64,000 bases of DNA from CAYMUL01 sp964393605 (lineage in GTDB: Bacteria; Bacteroidota; Ignavibacteria; Ignavibacteriales; Ignavibacteriaceae). Under the pieces are notes generated by a model, which was not told the DNA's origin, ran no database searches, and saw nothing but the letters and a program-made list of their open reading frames with translations. The stretch lies in contig CAYMUL010000015.1 of assembly GCA_964393605.1 (NCBI GenBank), positions 21,546 to 85,545 of the forward strand, read 5' to 3'. The translations under genes were made by a program, and so were the position numbers. Positions 7,241 to 16,541 of the stretch are shown one piece after another; positions within the stretch are counted from its first letter, which is position 1; every line of letters begins with the position of its first letter.

Positions 7241-9690
7241 ATATTTCTCAAAATTGTTTCGAGTTGTTCTTCGTTCTCAACAATGACTTCGCGCGCTTTG
7301 CTGCCGTCATTCGGACCGACAATTCCGGCTTCTTCAAGTTGATCTACAATTCGTGCGGCGCGTGCGTAGCCAAGTTTCAAGCGCCTTTGAAGCAACGACA
7401 CCGAACCTTGCTGGTGCTTCACAATCACTCTCGCGGCATCTTCAAAAAGAGGATCGAGATCTTCGAGCAATCCGCCGCCGCCCTGCTTTTTCTTATCGTA
7501 AAGTGAAGGGAGATAATACGGTTTCGAATATCCTTTTTGCTCGTGAATGTATTCCGTTATGCGTTCAACTTCATCTGTTGTGATAAAAGCATTTTGCACA
7601 CGAATCGGTTTTGGAGTTCCGGTCGGAAGGAAAAGCATATCGCCTCTACCTAAAAGTTGTTCCGCGCCGTTCATATCGAGAATTGTTCGCGAATCAATTT
7701 TGGTTGCAACTTGATAAGCCATTCGCGCACTGAAGTTTGCTTTAATAACTCCCGTGATTACATTGACCGATGGTCTTTGAGTTGCAAGTACGAGATGAAT
7801 CCCAACAGCACGCGCGAGTTGAGCGAGACGCGCAATCGGTTCTTCAACTTCTTTTCCTGCGGTGATCATCAAATCCGCAAGTTCATCAATTATTACAACG
7901 ATGTAAGGAAGATAATGATGCTTGATTGTCTCTGTATCTTTCGGGCGTTTGTTCGGATCGGAAACTTTTAAATTATAATCCACAATATTTCTTACGCCTG
8001 CTTTCGCAAGTTTGTCGTAACGTTTTTCCATTTCATACTCAACGGATTTTAACAGTATCACCGCGTTTGTCGGAATGGTTACTATATCTTCATCAAGGTC
8101 GGGACAGACTGCAAGAAAATGACTTCGCAGTTTGTTGTAGAATGATAACTCTATTTTCTTCGGATCAATCATCGCAATTTTTACATCGGCGGGATTTTTT
8201 GAGTAGAGCAAACTTGCTATCATCATATTTATGCCGACACTTTTTCCCGAACCGGTAGAACCGGCGACGAGCAGATGCGGCATCTTCGAAAGATCGGCTA
8301 CATAAATATCTCCGGCGATAGTTTTACCGAGCGCAAGAGGCAACTCAGCTTTTGATGCATGAATTTTTGCGAGAACAGATTTTGCAACAACCTTCGATGG
8401 TTCGCTGTTCGGAATTTCTACGCCGATTGCACTCTTCCCCGGAATTGGCGCGATGATACGAATTCCTTTTGCCGCAAGTGCGAGTGCGATGTCATGTTCG
8501 AGACTTACAATTTTACTAATCTTAACTCCCGGCGCGGGAACAATTTCGTACAATGTTACAACGGGACCGGGAGTAACGTCAATCTTATCAATCTGAATAT
8601 CGAACAGTGCAAGTTTTTCTTTCAATCTTTCCGCGTTCAAATTTAATTCTTCTTCGGCAACGGTATAATTTTCAACCGGAATTTCTTCGAGTAGTTCAAG
8701 CGAAGGAGGAGTGTATTTTATTTTTTCTTCCCACGGTTCAGGTTTTTCTTTTTCCGCTTCTCGATCTGAAACGAGAAGAGGTTCGCCATCTTTGATTACT
8801 TTAGGTTTGTTCGCATCTTCGGAATCGCGCACTTCGAGCGGAGGTTTTACAACTTCCTTTGCCGCTTCATCTTTGCGGATGATTCTGATCTGTGTGTCCT
8901 CTTTAAATTCTTCCGTGATTGCTTCAGCATCTTCCGTATCCGGCGGAACGATTGCACCATTCTTCTTTGATAATTTTGGTTTCTTCTTTTTTTCTTCGGA
9001 AGATTTTTTGTCGCCGGGAATTATTTCTTCCTCTTTTTCATTCTCTTCATCTTCTTTGGTAAAGAATTGAACTATCGCCGAAAATAATTTTTCTATTTTT
9101 ATATCGAACGAAATTATGAGAGTAACAACCATTAAAGTGATGAGCAGAAAGAAAGTACCGATTGCGCCGATGAGCGCGGTGAGAGAGCCGCTGACATAAT
9201 CTCCGATTGCGCCGCTGATTTCGTAATAGTCGGTGATGAAAGGAATTTTCATCCGCATTAAACCCAATAACGATGCGGTGAGCAAGCCCATTATCAAAAG
9301 GAAGTTGGAAATGTTGAGTAGAAATTTCAGTTCGAATTTTTTGAAGAATGAAATTCCCCAAAGAAAAATTACTGCAGGAAAAACAATTCCGAAGTAGCCG
9401 ATTGTAGAGTTGATGACGAAGTCTGAAACATAAACACCGATGATTCCGAGCAGATTAGAACTTGCGCTTGACCCGTTTGAAGATTTGCCGAGAGATTTTG
9501 TGAGATCGTTCCACTGATAGCTGAGCAAATCTCTATCGATGCGTGAATATGAAAGTATGCTGAGCGCTATCAACAAAGAAAATACTATGAAAAATATTCC
9601 GATGATTTTCTTTTTCTTTTCGATCGAAAGAATAAAATATTCTGAACCGGAATTTTCGTTCGAGTTATTTTCTTTTTTTGATTTAGCCAA
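7237..9690 (-). CDS. ftsK: DNA translocase FtsK/SpoIIIE
   Basis: 817 residues. The N-terminus has four hydrophobic segments (about residues 28-200) that anchor it at the division septum, then a charged linker rich in Lys/Glu (about 215-340). The motor domain has the Walker A block LVAGSTGSGKSVGINMM and VIIDELADLMITAGKEVE as Walker B, followed by LATQRPSVNVITGVIKAN. The C-terminal gamma winged helix (GSVSLLQRRLKLGYARAARI) would read polarity sequences on DNA. It pumps chromosomal DNA at the septum and activates dimer resolution. It starts 2 nt after comB ends. Confidence 0.96.
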   Translation of the reverse strand: MAKSKKENNSNENSGSEYFILSIEKKKKIIGIFFIVFSLLIALSILSYSRIDRDLLSYQWNDLTKSLGKSSNGSSASSNLLGIIGVYVSDFVINSTIGYFGIVFPAVIFLWGISFFKKFELKFLLNISNFLLIMGLLTASLLGLMRMKIPFITDYYEISGAIGDYVSGSLTALIGAIGTFFLLITLMVVTLIISFDIKIEKLFSAIVQFFTKEDEENEKEEEIIPGDKKSSEEKKKKPKLSKKNGAIVPPDTEDAEAITEEFKEDTQIRIIRKDEAAKEVVKPPLEVRDSEDANKPKVIKDGEPLLVSDREAEKEKPEPWEEKIKYTPPSLELLEEIPVENYTVAEEELNLNAERLKEKLALFDIQIDKIDVTPGPVVTLYEIVPAPGVKISKIVSLEHDIALALAAKGIRIIAPIPGKSAIGVEIPNSEPSKVVAKSVLAKIHASKAELPLALGKTIAGDIYVADLSKMPHLLVAGSTGSGKSVGINMMIASLLYSKNPADVKIAMIDPKKIELSFYNKLRSHFLAVCPDLDEDIVTIPTNAVILLKSVEYEMEKRYDKLAKAGVRNIVDYNLKVSDPNKRPKDTETIKHHYLPYIVVIIDELADLMITAGKEVEEPIARLAQLARAVGIHLVLATQRPSVNVITGVIKANFSARMAYQVATKIDSRTILDMNGAEQLLGRGDMLFLPTGTPKPIRVQNAFITTDEVERITEYIHEQKGYSKPYYLPSLYDKKKQGGGGLLEDLDPLFEDAARVIVKHQQGSVSLLQRRLKLGYARAARIVDQLEEAGIVGPNDGSKAREVIVENEEQLETILRNI

Positions 9691-9692
9691 AG

Positions 9693-10463
9693 CTATGTTC
9701 CGTTGTTAGAATTATTTTCCGAATCGCTTTCACCTTTTGCCACAGAGAAGATTTTAACTGTTCCGCCGTTAAAAACCGGAACGATATCTGTAATATTTAA
9801 TTTACTGCAATATGCAATGTCAGCCGCAAAACCATTTTCAACTAAAATTTTTCCGTGTTCGGATTCCAGCATCATCTTCTTTAAATTTTTGCCGAGAGAT
9901 TTTGCAAGCGAAACCGATGCGCGCGCAGAATCGGAAAGTTCGACATCCTCTTTCAAATTCATAATTTCTGTTATCAATTTTCCTGCAAGCACAGTATCCT
10001 CTAAACTGAATGCATTGTTTCTTCCGGCGCATAAAACTTCAACAGGTTGATTGTGCGCAACAAGATGTTTTGCAATCGCTTCCAAATTCAAAAATGAAGC
10101 GATGAAAAGTTGTTCGGAAAATTTGGCGCGAACAATCGCTTTCGATCCGTTCGTTGTGAAAAGTATTATCGCTTTTCCTTCAATCATTTCGCGCGAATAT
10201 TCGGAGGGAGAATTTCCAAGGTTGAATCCGTCAATCTTTTTTGTGTTGCGCTCTCCGCCGAGAAGCGTTTGTCCACCGAACATACTGCTGCTTGCTTTCA
10301 TTGCAAACTCAACGGAACCGACGGGGATAATCTCTTTCGCACCATTCATTAATGCGGTTACAATCGTACTCGATGCTCGAAGTACATCAATTGCAACGGT
10401 TGTTTTGCCCGTGAAATAAAGTTCGTCGTAATTTGCGGGAGAAAGTATTACGTTTATCCGCAT
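9693..10463 (-). CDS. comB: 2-phosphosulfolactate phosphatase family protein
   Basis: 256 residues of the ComB family: VAIDVLRASSTIVTALMNGA near the N-terminus, GGERNTKKIDGFNLGNSPSE, LFTTNGSKAI and VLCAGRNNAFSLEDTVLAG. ComB removes phosphate from 2-phospho-3-sulfolactate in archaeal coenzyme M synthesis. Bacterial members are common and their substrate is often unclear; no comA or comC homologue is visible here, so a coenzyme M role should not be assumed. It lies between gcvT (12 nt) and ftsK (2 nt). Confidence 0.9.
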   Translation of the reverse strand: MRINVILSPANYDELYFTGKTTVAIDVLRASSTIVTALMNGAKEIIPVGSVEFAMKASSSMFGGQTLLGGERNTKKIDGFNLGNSPSEYSREMIEGKAIILFTTNGSKAIVRAKFSEQLFIASFLNLEAIAKHLVAHNQPVEVLCAGRNNAFSLEDTVLAGKLITEIMNLKEDVELSDSARASVSLAKSLGKNLKKMMLESEHGKILVENGFAADIAYCSKLNITDIVPVFNGGTVKIFSVAKGESDSENNSNNGT

Positions 10464-10475
10464 TGCTAACCTAAA

Positions 10476-11564
10476 CTATTCCTTCTTTTTAACGAACGGC
10501 AGAGAAACAACTTTTGCAGAAATTTCTTTGCCGCGAATATTAATAAATAATTCTTTACCCTCAACGGATGATTCAGTTTCAACGTAGCCCAATGCAATTG
10601 ATTTTTCTAAAGTCGGACTTTGTGTTCCGCTCGTAACAACGCCGACAACTTTTCCTTCGGAAAGAATTTCATAACCTTTGCGGGGAATGATTCTCTCTTC
10701 GGAAATCATCGGAGTTAATTTTCTTTTGATGCCTTCTTCTTTTATTTTAAGAAGTGATTTCTGTCCGATGAAATTTTCTTTTTTCAATTTAGTAATCCAA
10801 CCAAGTCCCGCTTCAAGCGGATTGGTGGTTTGGTCGATATCGTTTCCGTACAAACAGAAACCCATCTCAAGACGCAAAGTATCGCGTGCGCCAAGTCCTA
10901 TCAGCGCAATTCCGAATTTTTCTCCGGCTGAAAAAATATTACTCCAGATTTGTTCTGCAAAATTTTCATCGCCTTTAAAATAAATTTCGTAACCGAGTTC
11001 ACCTGTGTAACCTGTACGTGAAATAATTATCTCTTTTCCTTCGTAATTAATTTTTGTGAAGTAATAATATTCGAAATCGAGTGTAGTGTTGAATGCAGTC
11101 TGTACAACTTCTTTACTATTCGGACCTTGCACCGCGAGCAACGAATAATCATCGCTTTGGTTTGAAAGTGTTGCATTGAAGTTGTTATTCTTTTCCATCC
11201 ACTCAAAATCTTTTTCGATATTCGATGCATTTATAACGAGCATGAAATTCTTTTTATCGAAACGATAGACGAGAAGATCGTCAATGATTCCTCCATTTTC
11301 ATAACACATTGCGGAATATTGCACACGTCCGTCAGTCAATTTTGATGCATCGTTGACGGTGATGTGTTGAACAAATTTTTCCGCTTCATCTCCCGAAACA
11401 AAAACTTCTCCCATGTGGCTAACATCGAAGACGCCGACTGAATTCCGCACGGCTTTATGTTCGGCAATGATTGATGAATATTGAATCGGCATTTGATAGC
11501 CCGCAAACGGAACTAACTTTGCGCCGAGTTTTTCGTGTATGTTATAAAATTTTGTTTTCTTCAT
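10476..11564 (-). CDS. gcvT: Aminomethyltransferase (glycine cleavage T protein)
   Basis: 362 residues, standard length. Family blocks are KLVPFAGYQMPIQYSSI, VGVFDVSHMGEVFVSG, LAVQGPNSKEV, SRTGYTGELGYEIY and LEAGLGWITKLKKENFIGQ. GcvT transfers the methylene group from the aminomethyl-lipoyl H protein to tetrahydrofolate, releasing ammonia. The other glycine-cleavage genes (gcvH, gcvP) are not in the window. No glycine riboswitch is evident upstream; the gene follows the transaldolase by 10 nt in the same run. Confidence 0.96.
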   Translation of the reverse strand: MKKTKFYNIHEKLGAKLVPFAGYQMPIQYSSIIAEHKAVRNSVGVFDVSHMGEVFVSGDEAEKFVQHITVNDASKLTDGRVQYSAMCYENGGIIDDLLVYRFDKKNFMLVINASNIEKDFEWMEKNNNFNATLSNQSDDYSLLAVQGPNSKEVVQTAFNTTLDFEYYYFTKINYEGKEIIISRTGYTGELGYEIYFKGDENFAEQIWSNIFSAGEKFGIALIGLGARDTLRLEMGFCLYGNDIDQTTNPLEAGLGWITKLKKENFIGQKSLLKIKEEGIKRKLTPMISEERIIPRKGYEILSEGKVVGVVTSGTQSPTLEKSIALGYVETESSVEGKELFINIRGKEISAKVVSLPFVKKKE

Positions 11565-11574
11565 TTGTGCGATT

Positions 11575-12219
11575 TTATTTTTTTGATTTGTTCCAATCGT
11601 TCAGAAAAGTTTCCAAACCAATTGTAGTTAACGGATGATTATACAATTTTTCGATAACGCCGAAAGGGATAGTGCAAACATCTGCGCCGATTAAACATGC
11701 TTCCACAAAGTGCAACGGATGACGAATACTTGCAACAAGCACTTCGGTTGAGTATGCATAGTTTCTGTAGATTGTAACTATTTGCTCAATCAACTCCATG
11801 CCGTTTGTGCTTATGTCGTCAAGTCTTCCGACGAAAGGACTGATGTATGTTGCACCGGCTTTTGCGGCGAGCAATGCCTGCGAAGGAGAGAAGCAGAGAG
11901 TAACGTTTGTTTTAATTCCTAAATCGGAAAAAGTTTTAACGGCTTTTAAACCCTCTTTTATTAGAGGAACTTTTATTACAATATTTTTGTGAATTGCGGC
12001 GAGTTCTTTTCCTTCTTTGACGATTCCTTCGTAGTCGGTTGAAATTACTTCGGCGCTAACCGGTCCATCAACTATCGCAAGAATTTCGTCGAGGAGTTTT
12101 CTAAAATCTTTTCCCTCTTTAGCAACGAGAGAAGGATTAGTAGTTACGCCATCGAGCAAACCCATTGCCGCGGCTTCCTTTATTTCGCTGATCTTTGCTG
12201 TGTCAATAAATATTTTCAC
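11575..12219 (-). CDS. fsa: Small transaldolase / fructose-6-phosphate aldolase family
   Basis: 214 residues, matching the short transaldolase class and not the roughly 320-residue TalB. It starts MKIFIDTAKISEIKEAAAMG and has DGVTTNPSLVAKEG, then NIVIKVPLI with the Schiff-base lysine, and ATYISPFVGRLDDI. It either transfers a dihydroxyacetone unit in the pentose-phosphate pathway or cleaves fructose 6-phosphate; sequence alone does not separate these. It appears to be the first gene of the minus-strand run down to holA, since about 60 nt separate it from rng. Confidence 0.9.
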   Translation of the reverse strand: MKIFIDTAKISEIKEAAAMGLLDGVTTNPSLVAKEGKDFRKLLDEILAIVDGPVSAEVISTDYEGIVKEGKELAAIHKNIVIKVPLIKEGLKAVKTFSDLGIKTNVTLCFSPSQALLAAKAGATYISPFVGRLDDISTNGMELIEQIVTIYRNYAYSTEVLVASIRHPLHFVEACLIGADVCTIPFGVIEKLYNHPLTTIGLETFLNDWNKSKK

Positions 12220-12280
12220 TATTACCTCTGTTAAATAAAAAAAATTTTTGCGAGAAAGAAAATCTCACTTCATCACAAAA

Positions 12281-13846
12281 CTAAGATAAAAATTCCTGCG
12301 TAATATCTCGATTTTCTTTTTTGTTATAAAATCTAAAATCGGAGATATTTAATGTTTGATCTTCAACCATGTGAATGCGAAGAAAATATTTGAATTGCAT
12401 TTTAGTTAATTCACGGATTCTTCCCTGCTTCAATTTTTCTGCGATGCTCGGATTAACTTTTAGCAACAACGTTTTTCTTTTTGAATGAAGCGTATATCTC
12501 TTCAACCATTCTTCAATATCGTAAAGTATGTGAGTCTTCTTCACAATAATGCCTGTACCCTGGCAGTGCGGGCACGCTTCGGAAAGCGCTTGAACAATAT
12601 TTTGCCCGACTCTCTGCCTCGTAATTTCAATTAAACCGAAATCGGACATCGGCAGCAGTGCAACTTTTGCCCGGTCTCTTCTAAATTCTTTTCGCAATTC
12701 GTCGTAGATTTTTTTCTTATTCTTTTCATCTTCGAGATCGATAAAATCAACGACAACAAGCCCGCCGATATCTCTTAATCTAAGTTGAAGCGCAATTTCG
12801 CGAGCGGCTTCCAAATCGGTTCGGAGTGAATTCATTTCCTGATCTTTATTAGCGGCATACTTTCCGCTGTTCACATCGATTACAAACATAGCTTCGGTGT
12901 GTTCGATAATTAAATATCCACCGCTTTTTAAGAAAACTTTTCTATCGAACAGAGATTTAATTCTTTCCTCAATTTTAAAGTAATCAAAAATGGAGCCGTT
13001 GGATTTGAACAGTTCAACTTTAGCGGCGGCTTGCGGTTGAACAACACTCAAATATTCTTTCACCTGTTTAAAAAGTTTTTTGTTATCGATTGTAACACGC
13101 GATACTTCGTTTGTTAATCTGTCTCTGACAACACTCATCGTTCTGCCAACATCTTGATATACAAGCTCAGGTGGTTTTGCAGATTTAACCGACTCTTGAA
13201 TATCTTCCCATGTTTTTAAGAGTATGCGCAAATCTTCGGTGAGTGAAGATTCAGGTTGATTGCGCGCCACAGTTCGTAATATCAATCCATAATTTTTTGG
13301 AATGATGGAACGAGAGATTTGTCGTAATCTTTTTCTTTCTTTGAAGTCATTAATTTTTTTCGAGATGCCAATACTGTTATCGTAAGGAAGAAGGACACAA
13401 AATCTTCCAGGAATAGAAATAGAAGAAGTAACGCGCACACCTTTATTTTTTACGGGCTCTTTTGTAATCTGTACAAGAATTTCCTGCCCCTTTTGTAGCT
13501 TAGGAATTCCGTTGATAAGTTCGTATTGATTTTTTTTCGGGTGTCCGTTAGAATCTTCATCGGCATCGGCGTCGGAATCATCGGCTTCTTCGCCAATCAT
13601 TGCTTGCAAATCCTGTGTTCTGTCTCCAATATCGGAGAAGTGAAGAAACCCGTCATGCTTCATACCGATATCGATGAAAGCGGCTTTTATGCCGGGCAAT
13701 ACCCGTGCAACTCTGCCGAGATAAATATCCCCCACCATTTTACGGTTTTCGGAATAGTCAACAAAGAAGTCGACTAAAAAACCGTCTTCTACAATTGCAA
13801 TTCGAGTCTGATTGACCGAGGAGTTTATAATAATTTCTTTGTTCAT
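12281..13846 (-). CDS. rng: Ribonuclease E/G
   Basis: The start is the ATG at 13846 (MNKEIIINSSVNQTRIA), giving 521 residues; a longer reading to 13912 adds 22 residues unlike the family. An S1 domain spans about residues 35-130 (VGDIYLGRVARVLPGIKAAFIDIG). The catalytic region has MFVIDVNSGKY and GGLVVVDFIDL, with the metal-binding Asp residues, and the zinc-link CPHCQGTG follows. It is an endoribonuclease for rRNA processing and mRNA decay. The nearby pnp gene makes this a compact RNA-turnover neighbourhood. Confidence 0.94.
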   Translation of the reverse strand: MNKEIIINSSVNQTRIAIVEDGFLVDFFVDYSENRKMVGDIYLGRVARVLPGIKAAFIDIGMKHDGFLHFSDIGDRTQDLQAMIGEEADDSDADADEDSNGHPKKNQYELINGIPKLQKGQEILVQITKEPVKNKGVRVTSSISIPGRFCVLLPYDNSIGISKKINDFKERKRLRQISRSIIPKNYGLILRTVARNQPESSLTEDLRILLKTWEDIQESVKSAKPPELVYQDVGRTMSVVRDRLTNEVSRVTIDNKKLFKQVKEYLSVVQPQAAAKVELFKSNGSIFDYFKIEERIKSLFDRKVFLKSGGYLIIEHTEAMFVIDVNSGKYAANKDQEMNSLRTDLEAAREIALQLRLRDIGGLVVVDFIDLEDEKNKKKIYDELRKEFRRDRAKVALLPMSDFGLIEITRQRVGQNIVQALSEACPHCQGTGIIVKKTHILYDIEEWLKRYTLHSKRKTLLLKVNPSIAEKLKQGRIRELTKMQFKYFLRIHMVEDQTLNISDFRFYNKKENRDITQEFLS

Positions 13847-14011
13847 ATTGAACCAAACTTTTTTTAGAATTAACAACGGCGAAGCGAGGGAAGGCACAGC
13901 CCAATAAAGCAATAAATAAGAATGATAAAATCAAAATCAATTGTTCGCTGTTTTGCAACAAGCTCTCCGTTGTTTGTGAATCTTAAATTTTTGAATTAAT
14001 AAATAGTAACC

Positions 14012-14042
14012 GATCATTCAAAAAAATGATGAATGACCGGCG
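14012..14042 (-). terminator. Hairpin downstream of pnp
   Basis: On the minus strand CCGGTCATTC pairs with GAATGATCGG around an AT-rich loop, with one mismatch. It lies 40-70 nt after the pnp stop and has only a weak T-rich tail, so it may be a decay-protecting or secondary terminator hairpin. Confidence 0.45.
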
Positions 14043-14053
14043 TACAAAATTTT

Positions 14054-14072
14054 CTTCTCAAAATTTGAGAAG
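14054..14072 (-). terminator. Probable terminator after pnp
   Basis: A 7-bp stem, CTTCTCA/TGAGAAG, with a 5-nt loop lies 11 nt after the pnp stop. On the minus strand it is followed by AAAATTTT. It marks the likely end of the rimP-pnp operon before rng. Confidence 0.5.
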
Positions 14073-14082
14073 TGTCGATAAA

Positions 14083-16218
14083 CTATTCTTGTGCAGAAGA
14101 AGAATCGGATTTTTCATGATGATGCTCATGCTTTTCTTTCTTCTTTTCTAAGAGAACTTTTCTGCTGAGGGAATATTTACCGTTTTCAATTTTCAAGAGT
14201 TTAACTGTTACTTCGTCGCCTTCCTTAAAGTAATCTGTAACCTTTGCAACTCTTTTATGATCAATTTCGGAAATGTGCAGCAAGCCGGATTTTCCGGGTA
14301 AGATTTCGACGAGCGCGCCGAACTCTAACAATCGCACTACATTTCCTGTATAAACTTCTCCGACTTCGGGAGTAGCGGTTAATCTGCGGATATATTCTTT
14401 ACATTGCTCTGCGCTTTCCATATTCGGAGAAGCAATGTTCACGGTGCCGTTATCTTCAATAGCAATTTCAACGCCGAATTTCTTCTGCATGCCTTGAACA
14501 GTTTTTCCGCCCGGACCAATGACCGCGCCAATTTGGTCTTGTTCAATTTGAATCATCAACAATCTCGGCGCGTATTGAGAAAGTTGTTCATTCGGTTGAG
14601 AGATTGAAGCGTTCATTACAGAAAGAATATGTTCTCTTCCGGCTTTTGCCTGTTGAACCGCTTTCTCCATAATTTCGAAAGAGATTCCTTCAATCTTAAT
14701 ATCCATTTGGAAGCCGGTAATTCCATCGCTTGTGCCGGCAACTTTGAAATCCATATCTCCCAAATGATCTTCGTTTCCGAGAATATCTGAAAGAATAGCG
14801 TAACGATCCCCTTCTTTAATTAAGCCCATTGCAATACCTGCAACAGCTTTTTTTATAGGCACGCCGCCTTGCATCATAGAAAGTGAACCGGCGCATACAG
14901 TCGCCATTGAAGATGAACCGTTCGATTCAAGTATATCACTTACAATTCTGAGTGTGTATGGAAAAGTTTGTTCATCGGGAAGCATATTCTTTAACGAACG
15001 TTCGGCGAGGTTGCCATGCCCGATTTCTCTTCTTCCTACTCCCGTCATTCTGCCAACTTCGCCAACGCTGTACGGCGGAAAATTATAGTGAAGCAAAAAT
15101 CTTTTTGTAGATTCTTCACGCAAGCCGTCAATTATTTGCTCGTCATTTTTTGTGCCGAGTGTAATTGTAGTTAAACTTTGAGTTTCGCCGCGCGTGAAAA
15201 GAACTGAACCGTGCGCGCGAGGAAGTACATCGAGATCAATGGTGATTGGTCTTACCTGCGTTGTATTTCTTCCGTCAAGTCGTGAACCGGCGGTAAGAAT
15301 TCTTTCGCGCATCAATTCTTTTTCAAGATCATGTAAAATTGCGCCGATAGTTTTTTCCTGCTCGGGATATTTTTCAGCGAGTGAAGTTTGAACGGAAAGA
15401 TTCAATTCTTCGTTTTGTTTGCTTCGTTCTTCTTTTGCTAATACCGTTGCAACGAGCTCGGTGTATTTTTCTTTTGCGAGAGAATATACATCTTCTTTTA
15501 AAGCCGCATCAATTTCAGGAACGGCGATAACCATTTTCGCTTTGCCAACTTCCTTTTGCAGTTCGAGTTGAAGCGCGACTAATTTTTTGATTTCGCCATG
15601 AGCAAACTTCAAAGCATCGAGCATTACTTCTTCGCTAACTTCTTTTGCTTCTCCCTCAACCATCATTATTGAATCATTTGTGCCGGCAACTACAAGTTCA
15701 ATATCGGATTCTTCAACTTGCTTGAATGTTGGATTAAGAACAAACTCGCCATTAACTCTGCCAACTCTCACTTCACCGATTGGTCCATTGAATGGAATAT
15801 CGGAAACGGTGAGTGCGGCGGAAGCGCCAAGCGCACCGAGAACATCGGAATCATTTTCCGCATCACTTGAAAAAACTGTTGCAACAACTTGCGTTTCGTT
15901 TTTGAAATAGTCGGGGAACAATGGTCTGATTGGTCTATCAATTAAGCGCGCACTTAAGATTTCCTTTTCCGATGGTCTCCCTTCCCTTTTAATAAATCCA
16001 CCGGGAAATTTTCCGGCGGCAGAAGCTTTTTCTCTGTATTCAACTTGCAAAGGGAAGAAATCGACATCTTCCATCGGTTTGCTTGCAGAAACAGCAGTAA
16101 CAAGAACCATCGTATCGCCGTAGCGAACCATGACGGAACCGTTTGCTTGTTTTGCAAACCTTCCATATTCAACGGAAAGTTTCTTCCCGCCGATTTCAAC
16201 TTCTTTAATAACAGACAT
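14083..16218 (-). CDS. pnp: Polyribonucleotide nucleotidyltransferase (PNPase)
   Basis: 711 residues in the family order: two RNase PH domains separated by an all-helical linker, then KH (IGAVIGPGGKTVQGMQKKFG) and S1 (GEVYTGNVVRLLEFGALVEI). The C-terminus is a His/Glu/Ser-rich tail. The second PH core carries the phosphate-binding block DILGNEDHLGDMDFKVAG. PNPase degrades RNA 3' to 5' by phosphorolysis and can bind the degradosome. It follows rpsO by 9 nt, the classic rpsO-pnp pair, and is the last gene of the rimP operon. Confidence 0.97.
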   Translation of the reverse strand: MSVIKEVEIGGKKLSVEYGRFAKQANGSVMVRYGDTMVLVTAVSASKPMEDVDFFPLQVEYREKASAAGKFPGGFIKREGRPSEKEILSARLIDRPIRPLFPDYFKNETQVVATVFSSDAENDSDVLGALGASAALTVSDIPFNGPIGEVRVGRVNGEFVLNPTFKQVEESDIELVVAGTNDSIMMVEGEAKEVSEEVMLDALKFAHGEIKKLVALQLELQKEVGKAKMVIAVPEIDAALKEDVYSLAKEKYTELVATVLAKEERSKQNEELNLSVQTSLAEKYPEQEKTIGAILHDLEKELMRERILTAGSRLDGRNTTQVRPITIDLDVLPRAHGSVLFTRGETQSLTTITLGTKNDEQIIDGLREESTKRFLLHYNFPPYSVGEVGRMTGVGRREIGHGNLAERSLKNMLPDEQTFPYTLRIVSDILESNGSSSMATVCAGSLSMMQGGVPIKKAVAGIAMGLIKEGDRYAILSDILGNEDHLGDMDFKVAGTSDGITGFQMDIKIEGISFEIMEKAVQQAKAGREHILSVMNASISQPNEQLSQYAPRLLMIQIEQDQIGAVIGPGGKTVQGMQKKFGVEIAIEDNGTVNIASPNMESAEQCKEYIRRLTATPEVGEVYTGNVVRLLEFGALVEILPGKSGLLHISEIDHKRVAKVTDYFKEGDEVTVKLLKIENGKYSLSRKVLLEKKKEKHEHHHEKSDSSSAQE

Positions 16219-16227
16219 TACAATACC

Positions 16228-16491
16228 TTACTTTCTAATATTTAGTTTTTTGATTATTTCTCTGTATCGCGTGATGTCCGTTTTGATTAGATAATCAAGC
16301 AATCTTCTTCTTTTGCCAACCATCATCATTAAGCCGCGGCGCGAGTGGTGGTCTTTTTTGTGGGCATCGAAATGAGCCGTGAGATCGTTGATTCTTTTTG
16401 TCAACAATGCAACCTGCACTTCTGTTTTGCCGCTGTCTTTTTCGTTCTGCCCAAACTCTTTTATTATTTCGAGTTTTTCTTCTTTTGTCAT
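16228..16491 (-). CDS. rpsO: 30S ribosomal protein S15
   Basis: 87 residues, standard. KDSGKTEVQVALLTKRINDL and KKDHHSRRGLMMMVGKRRRLL are the S15 signatures that contact the 16S rRNA central domain. A good ribosome-binding site, AAAGGAG, lies about 12 nt upstream of the ATG. In many bacteria S15 represses its own mRNA through a leader structure; no clear structure was identified here. Confidence 0.97.
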   Translation of the reverse strand: MTKEEKLEIIKEFGQNEKDSGKTEVQVALLTKRINDLTAHFDAHKKDHHSRRGLMMMVGKRRRLLDYLIKTDITRYREIIKKLNIRK

Positions 16492-16541
16492 TTTGGTTTT
16501 TCTCCTTTTGTTATACGATGTAATTCCAGATTTAACCGGAA

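Noticed and set aside
13758..13961. 67-codon frame upstream of rng
   Set aside because: It overlaps the rng start in another frame and looks like translated non-coding sequence despite one hydrophobic stretch.
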